Below, one piece after another: positions 1-6,394 of a stretch of DNA of 37,386 nt. Origin of the DNA: a virus; the IMG/VR virus record IMGVR_UViG_3300025889_000360, positions 1 to 37,386 of that record; one strand, written 5' to 3'. Below the pieces are notes generated by a model, which searched no databases, was not told the DNA's origin, and saw nothing but the letters and a program-made list of their open reading frames with translations. Position 1 is the first letter of the stretch. Every line of letters begins with the position of its first letter. Position numbers and translations under genes: made by a program.

Positions 1-36
1 AGTATAAATAATTATTATTATATTATTATTTATACT
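1..36. repeat. AT-rich palindrome at the contig start
   Basis: Bases 1-12 are the exact reverse complement of bases 25-36, around a 12-nt AT spacer. The first six bases (agtata) do not match the equivalent place at the other end of the window (37255-37260, ttcttt), although everything from base 7 onward does. The left arm is therefore either a fold-back assembly or read artefact that completes a palindrome, or a real variant. I favour an artefact. Confidence 0.6.
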
Positions 37-132
37 CAATATAAATAACGATTTAATTATACATTTATAGTGTTTATATTATTATTATTATGTACCTTTG
101 TAAGGTAATTAAAAACATATAAAATGGGAAAG
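7..132 (+). repeat. 126-bp terminal direct repeat, left copy
   Basis: This segment is identical to 37261-37386. It contains the AT-rich half-palindrome, a promoter-like TACCTTTG and the first nine coding bases of the first rightward gene. Because it runs into a gene start, it is best read as overlap of a circular or circularly permuted genome rather than as a separate element. A true short terminal repeat made by the packaging machinery cannot be excluded. Confidence 0.9.
71..100 (+). promoter_or_regulatory. Probable early rightward promoter
   Basis: TACCTTTG at 93-100 matches the Bacteroidota -7 consensus TAnnTTTG. The -33 region (TGTTTA at 71-76) lacks a good TTG. Transcription would begin near 106, about 18 nt before the first gene at 124. 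The same sequence recurs at 37347-37354 in the terminal repeat. The small genes downstream overlap or abut, which fits one early transcript. Confidence 0.5.
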
Positions 133-279
133 CAAACTAAAAGATCAATTAAAAAGCATTTAGATAAACTATATGCAACGGATACAAAAAACCTAGACGC
201 TTTGACGGATACGATATTGTACTGGGAAATAAAACTAGGATTAATAATGATTGAAGATTTTAAAAACGAAATGTTATGA
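124..279 (+). CDS. Small early protein, unknown function
   Basis: This 51-residue ORF begins MGKQTKRSIKKHLDKLYA and ends KNEML. It is basic at the N terminus and acidic at the C terminus and looks helical. Its TGA overlaps the next start as ATGA, the usual sign of translational coupling. It is the first gene after the probable early promoter, where phages commonly place small host-takeover proteins; that role is only positional inference. I recognise no family. Its first nine bases are repeated at the right end of the window. Confidence 0.55.
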   Translation: MGKQTKRSIKKHLDKLYATDTKNLDALTDTILYWEIKLGLIMIEDFKNEML

Positions 280-476
280 AAAGTGAAACGATAAACTTTG
301 CAGGAATAGATTTAATTGTAAATTATGAGTTTACTCCTGGAGAAGATGAAACTAATACACCAGATAATTATAAGATATTCACAGTACATATTGAAGACAC
401 TGGATGGGATGTCACTTCTGAAATGTATGGAGATCAGGAATACATTATAATAGAACGTTTAAAAGAAATAAGATGA
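276..476 (+). CDS. Small early protein, unknown function
   Basis: This 66-residue acidic protein (MKSETINFAGIDLIVNYEF...) has alternating hydrophobic stretches that suggest a small beta-rich fold. It overlaps the preceding gene by four bases (ATGA) and overlaps the next start at 473 in the same way. It belongs to the chain of coupled early genes. No family is recognised. Confidence 0.6.
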   Translation: MKSETINFAGIDLIVNYEFTPGEDETNTPDNYKIFTVHIEDTGWDVTSEMYGDQEYIIIERLKEIR

Positions 477-637
477 AAAGAGTAAGATCAGAGAAGCCAA
501 TCTCAAAAACGGGAAACACTATAAAATTTAAAGATACTGAATTTGGTGTGACAATAGAGGTAAAATCAAAAGATGAGCTAAACCCATTGTTTAAATCAAT
601 AGGGGAATATTATAACAATAAATATCTAAAAAAATGA
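473..637 (+). CDS. Small early protein, unknown function
   Basis: A 54-residue ORF beginning MKRVRSEKPISKTGNTIKF and ending YYNNKYLKK. It fills the space between two other small genes, overlapping each by four bases (ATGA junctions at 473 and 634). That tight tiling is the main evidence that it is real. It has basic ends and a central beta-like segment. Function unknown. Confidence 0.55.
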   Translation: MKRVRSEKPISKTGNTIKFKDTEFGVTIEVKSKDELNPLFKSIGEYYNNKYLKK

Positions 638-831
638 ATAACGTACAAAAATTACACAATGACATCAATGACAAGGTAGGATTCTACAACGAAGCCTCAA
701 AGTATTTCAAAGTGAAAGCAATTTCGATACGTAATAACTGGTTTGGAACTCTTCCAAATGTCCCAGATAAAAATGAAGATGAACTAATTAGATTGCTTCA
801 AAATTATATAAAATCAGAAAGAAAGCGATGA
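634..831 (+). CDS. Small early protein with a possible helix-turn-helix
   Basis: This 65-residue protein begins MNNVQKLHNDINDKVGFY. Its middle (FKVKAISIRNNWFGT, roughly residues 25-40) has the spacing of a helix-turn-helix recognition segment, followed by an acidic-basic C-terminal helix ending SERKR. A small DNA-binding regulator is possible but weakly supported. It overlaps both neighbours by four bases and sits within the early operon. Confidence 0.55.
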   Translation: MNNVQKLHNDINDKVGFYNEASKYFKVKAISIRNNWFGTLPNVPDKNEDELIRLLQNYIKSERKR

Positions 832-956
832 TAACAACAGCAAAAGAATTTATAGATAAAAATATTGAGTATTCATTAGAACTTATGATACGCTCACAAA
901 TAGCAAGTATTGATAACATAACTAAAACTGAAAAAGATGAAAAAGAAAGAATATGA
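828..956 (+). CDS. Small early protein, unknown function
   Basis: A 42-residue ORF (MITTAKEFIDKNIEYSLELM...). It starts at an ATGA overlap with the previous gene and overlaps the next gene (start 937) by 20 bases. Its 3' end lies inside the first copy of a 23-bp direct repeat (918-940), so the C-terminal residues ITKTEKDEKERI are partly repeat-encoded. Mostly helical in appearance. No family recognised. Confidence 0.5.
   Translation: MITTAKEFIDKNIEYSLELMIRSQIASIDNITKTEKDEKERI
918..940 (+). repeat. 23-bp direct repeat spanning a start codon, copy 1
   Basis: Identical to 1291-1313. Both copies end in gatga, and that ATG is the start codon of the next gene (937 here, 1310 in the other copy). 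Recombination between the copies would delete the genes at 937-1107 and 1110-1298 and leave one intact start region. Confidence 0.9.
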
Positions 957-1107
957 TTTAATTAAGTATTATACTTATCCACGCACAAACTTAATTACAA
1001 GCAGAAAAAATACTAGTGTGATTACAGGACAAGGAATGATTTTAAGACACCCTATTTCTCCCGATAAAATGGATATGATTATTGATAAATATCTTAATTC
1101 AATTTAG
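937..1107 (+). CDS. Small early protein within a repeat-bounded segment
   Basis: A 56-residue basic protein (MKKKEYDLIKYYTYPRT...). Its start codon is carried by the first copy of a 23-bp direct repeat; the second copy carries the start of the gene at 1310. The gene ends two bases before the next start. It is therefore half of a two-gene insert that could be gained or lost cleanly. No known domain is recognised. Confidence 0.55.
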   Translation: MKKKEYDLIKYYTYPRTNLITSRKNTSVITGQGMILRHPISPDKMDMIIDKYLNSI

Positions 1108-1109
1108 AA

Positions 1110-1298
1110 ATGAAAGAAGAAAAAATAATAAAAGAAATAATTTACTTATCCTCTTTTTTAAGTTTAGAAGATTGGAAAAAAATAAGAAATAATATGTTTC
1201 CAAATTATTATAATGAAAAAAATCTTATTGGAAGTAATAATATTAAATGGAAGGAAAGAAAACTAAACTATATTAAAAAATATTTAAATAATAACTAA
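1110..1298 (+). CDS. Small basic protein within a repeat-bounded segment
   Basis: A 62-residue protein rich in Lys, Asn and Ile (MKEEKIIKEIIYLSSFLSL...; ends YIKKYLNNN). Its coding sequence is visibly more AT-rich than the DNA-metabolism genes downstream, and it lies between two copies of a 23-bp repeat. Both facts suggest recent acquisition. The stop codon lies inside the second repeat copy. Function unknown. Confidence 0.55.
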   Translation: MKEEKIIKEIIYLSSFLSLEDWKKIRNNMFPNYYNEKNLIGSNNIKWKERKLNYIKKYLNNN

Positions 1299-1313
1299 AA
1301 CTGAAAAAGATGA
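1291..1313 (+). repeat. 23-bp direct repeat spanning a start codon, copy 2
   Basis: Identical to 918-940. It covers the start codon of the recombination-type gene at 1310. Together the copies bracket a 373-bp segment holding two small ORFs. Confidence 0.9.
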
Positions 1314-1699
1314 ATATTGAAAAATTAACTAAACTTTGGAAGAAATACGGACTATCAAAAGAGGACGGATTTAAACATCAACACTACACAATTATAACCA
1401 GGTCTGGGATTGATAAAATACAGGCAATAGAGAAAATATTTATTGATTATGAAGTTGTAAAATGCGAGACTAACTTTTGTGTAGTTAAAGCTAACGCAAA
1501 AAAAGAAGATGCTACTATACAAACCTTTGGAAGTGCTATAAAAGGGGAGTCATTTAAAGACGGCAATACTAATAGCTGGTATGTTATGGAGATGGCAGAA
1601 AAAAGAGCGATGAGTAGGGCTGTATTAAAGTTGTGTGGCTTCTACGAACTTGGAGTATTCGGAGAAGATGAAAGCGAAGATTTTAAACGAACTAAATAA
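1310..1699 (+). CDS. Putative phage recombination / ssDNA-annealing-type protein
   Basis: A 129-residue protein with an N-terminal lysine-rich helix, a central beta-rich part (YTIITRSGIDKIQAIEKIF), and a C-terminal motif near residues 92-120, MEMAEKRAMSRAVLKLCGF followed by an acidic tail. The AEKRAxxRAVLKL motif before a conserved Gly-Phe recurs in phage proteins annotated as single-strand annealing or recombination mediators. I infer that role from the motif and from its position ahead of an OB-fold protein and a resolvase. The exact family is uncertain. Its start lies in the second copy of a 23-bp repeat. Confidence 0.5.
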   Translation: MNIEKLTKLWKKYGLSKEDGFKHQHYTIITRSGIDKIQAIEKIFIDYEVVKCETNFCVVKANAKKEDATIQTFGSAIKGESFKDGNTNSWYVMEMAEKRAMSRAVLKLCGFYELGVFGEDESEDFKRTK

Positions 1700-1706
1700 A
1701 ACTAAA

Positions 1707-1919
1707 ATGATAAAAATAAACATAACATTGGAATTAGAGGATGAGCATAAAGTATATTGGTTTGAACAATATATAAAAGATCAACATACCGTCTTAGATT
1801 ATCGTATATTGCCTGACACTTCAGACCTATACGAAAGAGATGATACTTTTAAAAGGCTATGTAAAGCTGTAAAGGACGCTCAACTAATAAAGGATAGATA
1901 CATAAACGAAAATAGATAG
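1707..1919 (+). CDS. Hypothetical early protein
   Basis: A 70-residue acidic protein beginning MIKINITLELEDEHKVYWF, with alternating beta pattern and a helical, charged C terminus. Upstream in-frame starts exist (1635, 1668), but they would overlap the preceding gene heavily. 1707 follows that gene's stop by seven bases in an A-rich context and opens with a typical MIKI- N terminus. Cotranscribed with its neighbours. Function unknown. Confidence 0.6.
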   Translation: MIKINITLELEDEHKVYWFEQYIKDQHTVLDYRILPDTSDLYERDDTFKRLCKAVKDAQLIKDRYINENR

Positions 1920-1924
1920 AAATT

Positions 1925-2155
1925 ATGAGTAAAATAAAAAATTTAATGATAGATAAAATGAATCAAATAGATATTAAAGACGTTGAAAATTTAGAAATTG
2001 ACGGAGTAGATTCAAGAGATTACCCTGATTTTTGTGATGCGTTTTTTTGCGCAGGTGAAATAAACGGAAGGGAATTAACCGATGATGAGTTAGACTATTT
2101 AGCTGATACATACCCTGAGTTACTTGGTGAAATGGCTTACGATAGTTTGATATGA
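1925..2155 (+). CDS. Conserved-looking acidic phage protein
   Basis: A 76-residue, strongly acidic protein. Its middle reads as a DYPDFCDAFF...AGEINGRELTDDELDYL motif split across residues 33-60. This pattern recurs in unnamed proteins of flavobacterial phages and mobile elements as far as I recall, without a known function. It overlaps the next start by four bases. The charge would allow a DNA-mimic role, but nothing demonstrates it. Confidence 0.6.
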   Translation: MSKIKNLMIDKMNQIDIKDVENLEIDGVDSRDYPDFCDAFFCAGEINGRELTDDELDYLADTYPELLGEMAYDSLI

Positions 2156-2451
2156 TGATTGAGCGACTTCAAAAATTAACAGATATTATACAATCTTATG
2201 AGAGTGGTGAGTATAAAGACTTGTTTAAAATGAATAGGGAACTTGCTTGCAATATTCACTTTTTAACAGACTTTCAGATTAAGTATAATGTTAAATGGAA
2301 TGAAGAATATCATAACCACAAATCAACGGTTAATGCTGTCAAAACTCGTTATGCCGATCAAGTAGTACCTGAATTGTATATGCTACGACATATCATTAAA
2401 ACGGCTACAAATGTATCAATAGCAATGGCGCAAGAAATAAAAAGAAATTAA
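2152..2451 (+). CDS. Hypothetical helical protein next to the OB-fold gene
   Basis: A 99-residue, predominantly helical protein (MMIERLQKLTDIIQSYESGE...), with a long helix-forming C terminus ending MAQEIKRN. It overlaps the preceding gene by four bases and precedes the OB-fold gene by 16 bases. Its place suggests a DNA-metabolism accessory. No recognisable domain. Confidence 0.6.
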   Translation: MMIERLQKLTDIIQSYESGEYKDLFKMNRELACNIHFLTDFQIKYNVKWNEEYHNHKSTVNAVKTRYADQVVPELYMLRHIIKTATNVSIAMAQEIKRN

Positions 2452-2467
2452 CAATTAAATATTAAAT

Positions 2468-2839
2468 ATGGAATTACAAGGTAAAATTAAAATGATTGGA
2501 AAAACTGAAACTTTCGGAGAAAAAGGCTTCAGAAAAAGAGAGTTGGTAATAACAACAGACGAGCAATATCCGCAGCATATTCTAATAGAATTTGTACAGG
2601 ATAAAACTGATTTGTTAGATTCCTTTAAAGTTGGGGAAGATGTTAAAGTTGGCATAAACGTAAGAGGTAGAGAGTGGATTAATCCAAAAAACGAAACAAA
2701 GTATTTTAACTCTATACAGGGTTGGAATATTAACAAAACAGCCATTGATAAACTAGCTGAAGGTGCTAAGAAAATAGACTACGCTTTTGAACCTGCAGGA
2801 GATTTGGATGAGGATGATACGGATGATATGCCTTTTTAA
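2468..2839 (+). CDS. DUF3127-like OB-fold single-stranded DNA-binding protein
   Basis: This 123-residue protein opens MELQGKIKMIGKTETFGEKG, then has a strand-rich core with RKRELVITTDEQYPQHILIE at about residues 25-44 and an acidic C terminus ending DEDDTDDMPF. The pattern of an ELQGKI start, a Q-Y-P in the third strand, and a D-rich tail ending in MPF is that of DUF3127 proteins and SSB-type OB folds of Bacteroidota. The acidic tail with hydrophobic end resembles the partner-recruiting tail of SSB. It probably coats replicating phage DNA and recruits the neighbouring resolvase and nuclease. Confidence 0.8.
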   Translation: MELQGKIKMIGKTETFGEKGFRKRELVITTDEQYPQHILIEFVQDKTDLLDSFKVGEDVKVGINVRGREWINPKNETKYFNSIQGWNINKTAIDKLAEGAKKIDYAFEPAGDLDEDDTDDMPF

Positions 2840-2849
2840 TATTTAACAG

Positions 2850-3137
2850 ATGAACACTTACAGCGATAGTGAAGGCAAAAGATATACTACTCCACAAATT
2901 GAGCAAAAAATTAAAAAATCTGCTTTAGAAGTTTTAGATATGCAATTTTTGGAATTTGGATATAACTTTTGCCAAAGCTGTGAGCGTAATGATTGTAAGC
3001 CAATAGACGTATCCCATACTATAAGCCGTAAGAAAGCGAAAGAAGATGGTTGCGTTGAGGTTTTGTGGAATTATGATAATCTTGAAATACTAGGTAGGAA
3101 ATGTCATAAAATTAAAGATAAACTAAACTTATTTTAA
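2850..3137 (+). CDS. HNH-like zinc nuclease (putative)
   Basis: A 95-residue protein with CQSCERNDCK at about residues 41-50, then DVSHTISRKKAKEDG and a C-terminal NLEILGRKCHKIKDKL. The CxxC...C, the Asp-Val-Ser-His and the later Asn...Cys-His fit a compact HNH (beta-beta-alpha-metal) fold, comparable to small phage recombination nucleases such as NinG-type proteins. It overlaps the RusA-like gene by one base, so resolving or trimming DNA branches is plausible. The exact family is not certain. Confidence 0.6.
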   Translation: MNTYSDSEGKRYTTPQIEQKIKKSALEVLDMQFLEFGYNFCQSCERNDCKPIDVSHTISRKKAKEDGCVEVLWNYDNLEILGRKCHKIKDKLNLF

Positions 3138-3460
3138 TGCTAATAAACATAAAGCCTTTATCTGTTAATCAAGCGTGGCAAGGGCGTAGATTTAAAACGC
3201 CAAAATATAAATCTTATGAGAAGGAGCTAATATTAAAACTTCCAAATATTAAAATAGATAATAATGCGCGTTTAAAAGTAGATATAATATTCGGGTATAG
3301 CAATAGAGCTTCCGATATAGATAATCCTTTAAAACCCCTCCTAGACTGCTTACAAAAGAAATACAATATAAACGACAATATGATTTACGAATTGACGGTA
3401 AAAAAAGAAATTGTTAAAAAGTCAAAAGAATTCATTAACTTTGAAATAACCGAAGTATAA
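3137..3460 (+). CDS. rusA: RusA-like Holliday junction resolvase
   Basis: A 107-residue protein of normal RusA length. It opens with the typical IKPLSVNQAW strand-turn, and carries the acidic active-site motif SDIDNPLKPLLDCL with D60, D62, K66 and D70, followed by IND at residues 78-80. RusA enzymes cut four-way junctions to process branched replication intermediates before packaging. It follows an HNH-like gene and an OB-fold protein, forming a small recombination module. Confidence 0.9.
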   Translation: MLINIKPLSVNQAWQGRRFKTPKYKSYEKELILKLPNIKIDNNARLKVDIIFGYSNRASDIDNPLKPLLDCLQKKYNINDNMIYELTVKKEIVKKSKEFINFEITEV

Positions 3461-3472
3461 AATAAAAACAAA

Positions 3473-4009
3473 ATGAAAACATTAACCTCACTTTTATTAT
3501 TAATATCCTTAAATTTATTTGCTCAATCTTCCGTAGGTATTGCAGTGTATCAAGATGCGCGGCTATCCTTTGGAGATGCTAAACACGGTAACAATGGATT
3601 TACTACAGACCTTACGGCAAAATTAAAATTACAAGGCTATGAAAAGGCTTTAGGTCATACGGTGTACGCTGTTAAGTTCAGATATACTGACTTGGCTTAT
3701 TTCGATACGTACGACCCGACAGGCTTTTTATATCGTTACGGTATGGAATTTCAATACGCCTTTAATTTAGGGACTAATAGATTTCATTTCGCGCCCTTAG
3801 TTGGCTATGGAATTATGAGAAGGCAAAATACTTATGCTTATCGTAGTTGGGAGTTCGGAGGCGAAATTACTTTCCGAATTACAGATTGGCTTAAACTAAA
3901 TGCAGAGGGTGTTTATATGCAAAGACCAGACCTTCCAAAAGTAGGATTCAGATTTAACGGGTCTATTGGATTACAATTTGATATTAACACTAATTATTTA
4001 AATAGATAA
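3473..4009 (+). CDS. Secreted outer-membrane beta-barrel-like protein
   Basis: A 178-residue protein with a clear signal peptide (MKTLTSLLLLISLNLFAQ, cleavage likely around FA-QS). The rest alternates polar and aromatic residues in repeated strands (YAVKFRYTDLAYF, YRYGMEFQYAF, WEFGGEITFRITDWLKL), consistent with about eight barrel strands. Such a protein would sit in the host outer membrane, an odd cargo amid DNA-metabolism genes. I recall similar proteins in other flavobacterial phages. Superinfection exclusion or receptor masking is a reasonable guess; nothing here proves it. Confidence 0.7.
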   Translation: MKTLTSLLLLISLNLFAQSSVGIAVYQDARLSFGDAKHGNNGFTTDLTAKLKLQGYEKALGHTVYAVKFRYTDLAYFDTYDPTGFLYRYGMEFQYAFNLGTNRFHFAPLVGYGIMRRQNTYAYRSWEFGGEITFRITDWLKLNAEGVYMQRPDLPKVGFRFNGSIGLQFDINTNYLNR

Positions 4010-4011
4010 AT

Positions 4012-5133
4012 ATGATAAAAGTAAGACTAAAACCATTGGAAGCAACTGCGTTAGGATTGACAGTTAAATCAAAGTTTAAAGATGGAAACCCGAGATATAA
4101 TTTAGACGAAAATCAAATAGAACAACTAGATACACTTAGAAATAAAGGAGTGATAGATTCCTGTGAAGGCTTGGAAGTTGACCCTACAACGGTAAAGCAT
4201 TTATGGAAGAAAACAAAGCAAGAGAGCCTATTCGTTAAAAATCCTTTGTATGTAGAGCCTGAAATTAAAAAGGCAATAGATGAGCTACAAACCCTTCACG
4301 AACTTTCAATAAAAGAGCAGAAGGAATATGCTTTTAAATATCCTAAATTCAAGAGAGAAAAAACAACAGACCCTCATTGTTTATTGTTCGACCCCGCTGA
4401 TATTCACATTGGTAAGATTTGTAGTAGCTTTGAGACTGGCGAAACTTACAACAGTCAAATAGCAGTTCAAAGAGTTTTAGAAGGAATGAGGGGTGTTATA
4501 AATAAAACGAAAGGGTATTCATTCGATAAGGTTATATTGGTAGCTGGAAACGACATACTTCACGTTGATAACGCTAAATCTTCAACAACTAGTTTAACTC
4601 ATCAGGATACCGATCAGATGTGGTACGACAATTTTATGATGGCTAAGAGATTATTAGTAGAGGTTATAGAAACTTTGCTAACTATTGCGGATGTGGAGGT
4701 AGTTTACAACCCTAGCAACCACGATTTCACACACGGTTTTATGCTTTTAGATTCTATAAGTAGTTGGTTTCATAATTGCAAACAAGTAACCTTTGATAAC
4801 GATATGAGACATCGAAAATACACAATTTACGGAAACAATCTAATAGGAACGACTCATATGGATGGTGCTAAGGTAGATAAGCTCCATGGTTTAATGGCTG
4901 AGGAAGCTAGCGAATACTGGCACAAATGTAAAAATAGATATTTCTTTGGACACCATATACACCATAAGACCTCCAGGGATATATTCAGTGTGTGTATAGA
5001 GACTTTAAGGAGTCCGAGTGGTACTGATGGCTGGCATCATCGACAAGGCTTTCAGTATTCACCTAAAGCGATTGAAGCATTTATTTTTAATAAAAAGCAA
5101 GGACAAGTAGCTAGAATAACTAATATATTTTGA
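4012..5133 (+). CDS. Calcineurin-like metallophosphoesterase
   Basis: A 373-residue protein. After an N-terminal region of about 120 residues come the metallophosphoesterase motifs in order: DIH at 130-132, GNDILH at 179-184, SNHD at 235-238 and GHHIHH at 313-318. These supply the two-metal site of the Mre11/SbcD-like phosphodiesterase superfamily. A phage nuclease or phosphatase acting on DNA or RNA ends is likely. It starts two bases after the barrel gene. Its C terminus, QGQVARITNIF, is nearly repeated at the end of the next gene, which marks an insertion junction. Confidence 0.85.
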   Translation: MIKVRLKPLEATALGLTVKSKFKDGNPRYNLDENQIEQLDTLRNKGVIDSCEGLEVDPTTVKHLWKKTKQESLFVKNPLYVEPEIKKAIDELQTLHELSIKEQKEYAFKYPKFKREKTTDPHCLLFDPADIHIGKICSSFETGETYNSQIAVQRVLEGMRGVINKTKGYSFDKVILVAGNDILHVDNAKSSTTSLTHQDTDQMWYDNFMMAKRLLVEVIETLLTIADVEVVYNPSNHDFTHGFMLLDSISSWFHNCKQVTFDNDMRHRKYTIYGNNLIGTTHMDGAKVDKLHGLMAEEASEYWHKCKNRYFFGHHIHHKTSRDIFSVCIETLRSPSGTDGWHHRQGFQYSPKAIEAFIFNKKQGQVARITNIF

Positions 5134-5162
5134 TGCCGTTTGATGCCTTTTTTGTATATTTG
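5129..5162 (+). promoter_or_regulatory. Promoter for the endonuclease VII-like gene
   Basis: TTTG at 5129-5132 (inside the stop of the upstream gene) is followed 22 nt later by TATATTTG at 5155-5162, an exact match to TAnnTTTG. Transcription would start around 5167-5169, essentially on the ATG at 5167, giving a leaderless message. The 9-mer TTTGATGCC also occurs twice, at 5129 and 5139. Confidence 0.7.
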
Positions 5163-5166
5163 TAAT

Positions 5167-5610
5167 ATGAAAAAATGTAATATTTGTAAAGAAATAAAGC
5201 CTTATAGTGATTTTGTAAAAAGAAGCAACAGAGCTTCTGGAAGGCAACCTTATTGTAAATCATGTCATAATAAAAAAATGAGGGACAAATATTCATCTAA
5301 CGTAATGAAGGATTATGATTTAATGAGAAATTATAATATAACTTTAGATGACTATGAGGTTTTATTTAAAAAACAAAATGGATGTTGTGCTATCTGTGAT
5401 ACACATATTAGCGAAATAAATAAAAAACATAAAAAACACTTATGTGTAGATCATTGTCACGACACGGGTATTATTAGAGGTTTACTTTGTGATAGTTGCA
5501 ATAGAGGAATTGGATTGTTAAAAGACAATGTTTCGATACTTGAAAACGCTTTAAAATATTTAAAAAACAAAACACAGGGGCAAGTTTCAAGAATAACACA
5601 TATTTTTTAA
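5167..5610 (+). CDS. Endonuclease VII-like HNH nuclease, probably a mobile insert
   Basis: A 147-residue protein with zinc-binding cysteines C4/C7 and C30/C33, then C74/C77, and the hallmark VDHCHDTGIIRGLLCDSCN at about 94-112 seen in phage T4 endonuclease VII and related recombination or homing endonucleases. An in-frame ATG at 5140 exists, but homologues begin at the MKKCNICKE segment and the promoter predicts a start at 5167. After the natural end of the family (ALKYLKNK) comes QGQVSRITHIF, a near copy of the C terminus of the upstream metallophosphoesterase. The gene thus looks inserted near that gene's 3' end, taking over the old tail. Confidence 0.85.
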   Translation: MKKCNICKEIKPYSDFVKRSNRASGRQPYCKSCHNKKMRDKYSSNVMKDYDLMRNYNITLDDYEVLFKKQNGCCAICDTHISEINKKHKKHLCVDHCHDTGIIRGLLCDSCNRGIGLLKDNVSILENALKYLKNKTQGQVSRITHIF

Positions 5611-5612
5611 TT

Positions 5613-6239
5613 ATGATAAATATAACAAACGAGGATAATATGCTTTTAATGGCAAGGTATGAAGACAATCACTTTGACCTTGCTATTGTTGACCCACCTT
5701 ACGGAATATTAAACAAAACAAAAAGAGGTAAAAGTAATTATGTTGATGGTAAGAAGTACGAAGATTGGGATATTAAACCAAAAGACGAATACTTTAACGA
5801 ATTGATAAGGGTTAGTAAAAATCAAATCATTTGGGGTGGAAATTACTTTGGCTATCTATGGACTATATTAAAATATAATCAAGGGTTTATTATTTGGGAT
5901 AAAACACCAACAATGCCTACGTACTCGGATACTGAAATGGCTTGGAGTAGTTTTGAAATGCCAAATAAATTATTTAAGATGCACATAAATAGTGATAAAG
6001 ATAGACGTATTAACAAAATACATCCTACACAAAAGCCTGTTAAATTATACGAGTGGTTATTGATGAATTACGCAAAGGAAGGAGATAAGATACTAGACAC
6101 TCATCTTGGGAGTGGCTCAATAGCGATAGCGTGCTACAATTTAGGCTATGATTTAACAGCGTGTGAATTAGATACTGAATATTATGACAGCGCCTTAAAA
6201 CGCCTTAAACAGCATCAAGCACAATTAACAATTTTTTAA
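5613..6239 (+). CDS. DNA adenine/cytosine-N4 methyltransferase
   Basis: A 208-residue beta-class amino-methyltransferase. The catalytic DPPYG lies at 27-31, HPTQKP at 137-142, and the S-adenosylmethionine-binding DTHLGSGSIAIAC at 162-174. The order, catalytic motif before the FxGxG-type motif, defines the beta group. There is no cognate restriction enzyme beside it, so it probably protects phage DNA from host restriction. It starts two bases after the endonuclease gene; before that insertion it would have followed the metallophosphoesterase directly. Confidence 0.9.
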   Translation: MINITNEDNMLLMARYEDNHFDLAIVDPPYGILNKTKRGKSNYVDGKKYEDWDIKPKDEYFNELIRVSKNQIIWGGNYFGYLWTILKYNQGFIIWDKTPTMPTYSDTEMAWSSFEMPNKLFKMHINSDKDRRINKIHPTQKPVKLYEWLLMNYAKEGDKILDTHLGSGSIAIACYNLGYDLTACELDTEYYDSALKRLKQHQAQLTIF

Positions 6240-6246
6240 AAATAAA

Positions 6247-6278
6247 TTTGTTTATATCAAATTAAATAACTACTTTTA
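6247..6278 (+). promoter_or_regulatory. Promoter for the structured RNA and replication genes
   Basis: TTTG at 6247-6250 is followed after 20 nt by TACTTTTA at 6271-6278, which matches TAnnTTTG at seven of eight positions. Predicted transcription start near 6284 falls on the first base pairs of a hairpin (6283-6310). Confidence 0.6.
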
Positions 6279-6282
6279 CACT

Positions 6283-6380
6283 TAGTTACCCTCTCACAGT
6301 ATAGTAACTACGGAACATTAAAAAACCCGACAATGAAAGTAGAAGTGAGAGGCTACTGGATTTGTTGGGTTTTACTTTTT
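6283..6380 (+). ncRNA. Candidate kissing-loop RNA or attenuator
   Basis: Hairpin 1 pairs 6283-6289 with 6304-6310 (7 bp perfect). Its 14-nt loop starts CCUCUCAC (6290-6297). Hairpin 2 has an outer 12-bp stem (6322-6333 with 6362-6373, one G-U pair) and an inner 5-bp stem (6338-6342 with 6353-6357), capped by a loop holding GUGAGAGG (6345-6352). The two loops are perfectly complementary over 8 nt. Hairpin 2 is followed by ACTTTTT, so it can also act as an intrinsic terminator. With the promoter just upstream, this could be a stable RNA of about 100 nt or a leader that controls the replication gene at 6395. I match it to no known RNA class. Confidence 0.55.
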
Positions 6381-6394
6381 AATAATTTTAAGAT

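Noticed and set aside
1635-1706. Upstream start for the 1707 gene
   Set aside because: It would overlap the recombination-type gene by over 60 bases, and the MIKIN start at 1707 follows that gene cleanly.
5140-5166. Upstream start (MMPFLYICN) for the endonuclease VII-like gene
   Set aside because: The family begins at the first Cys-x-x-Cys segment and the promoter predicts a transcript starting at about 5167, after this ATG.
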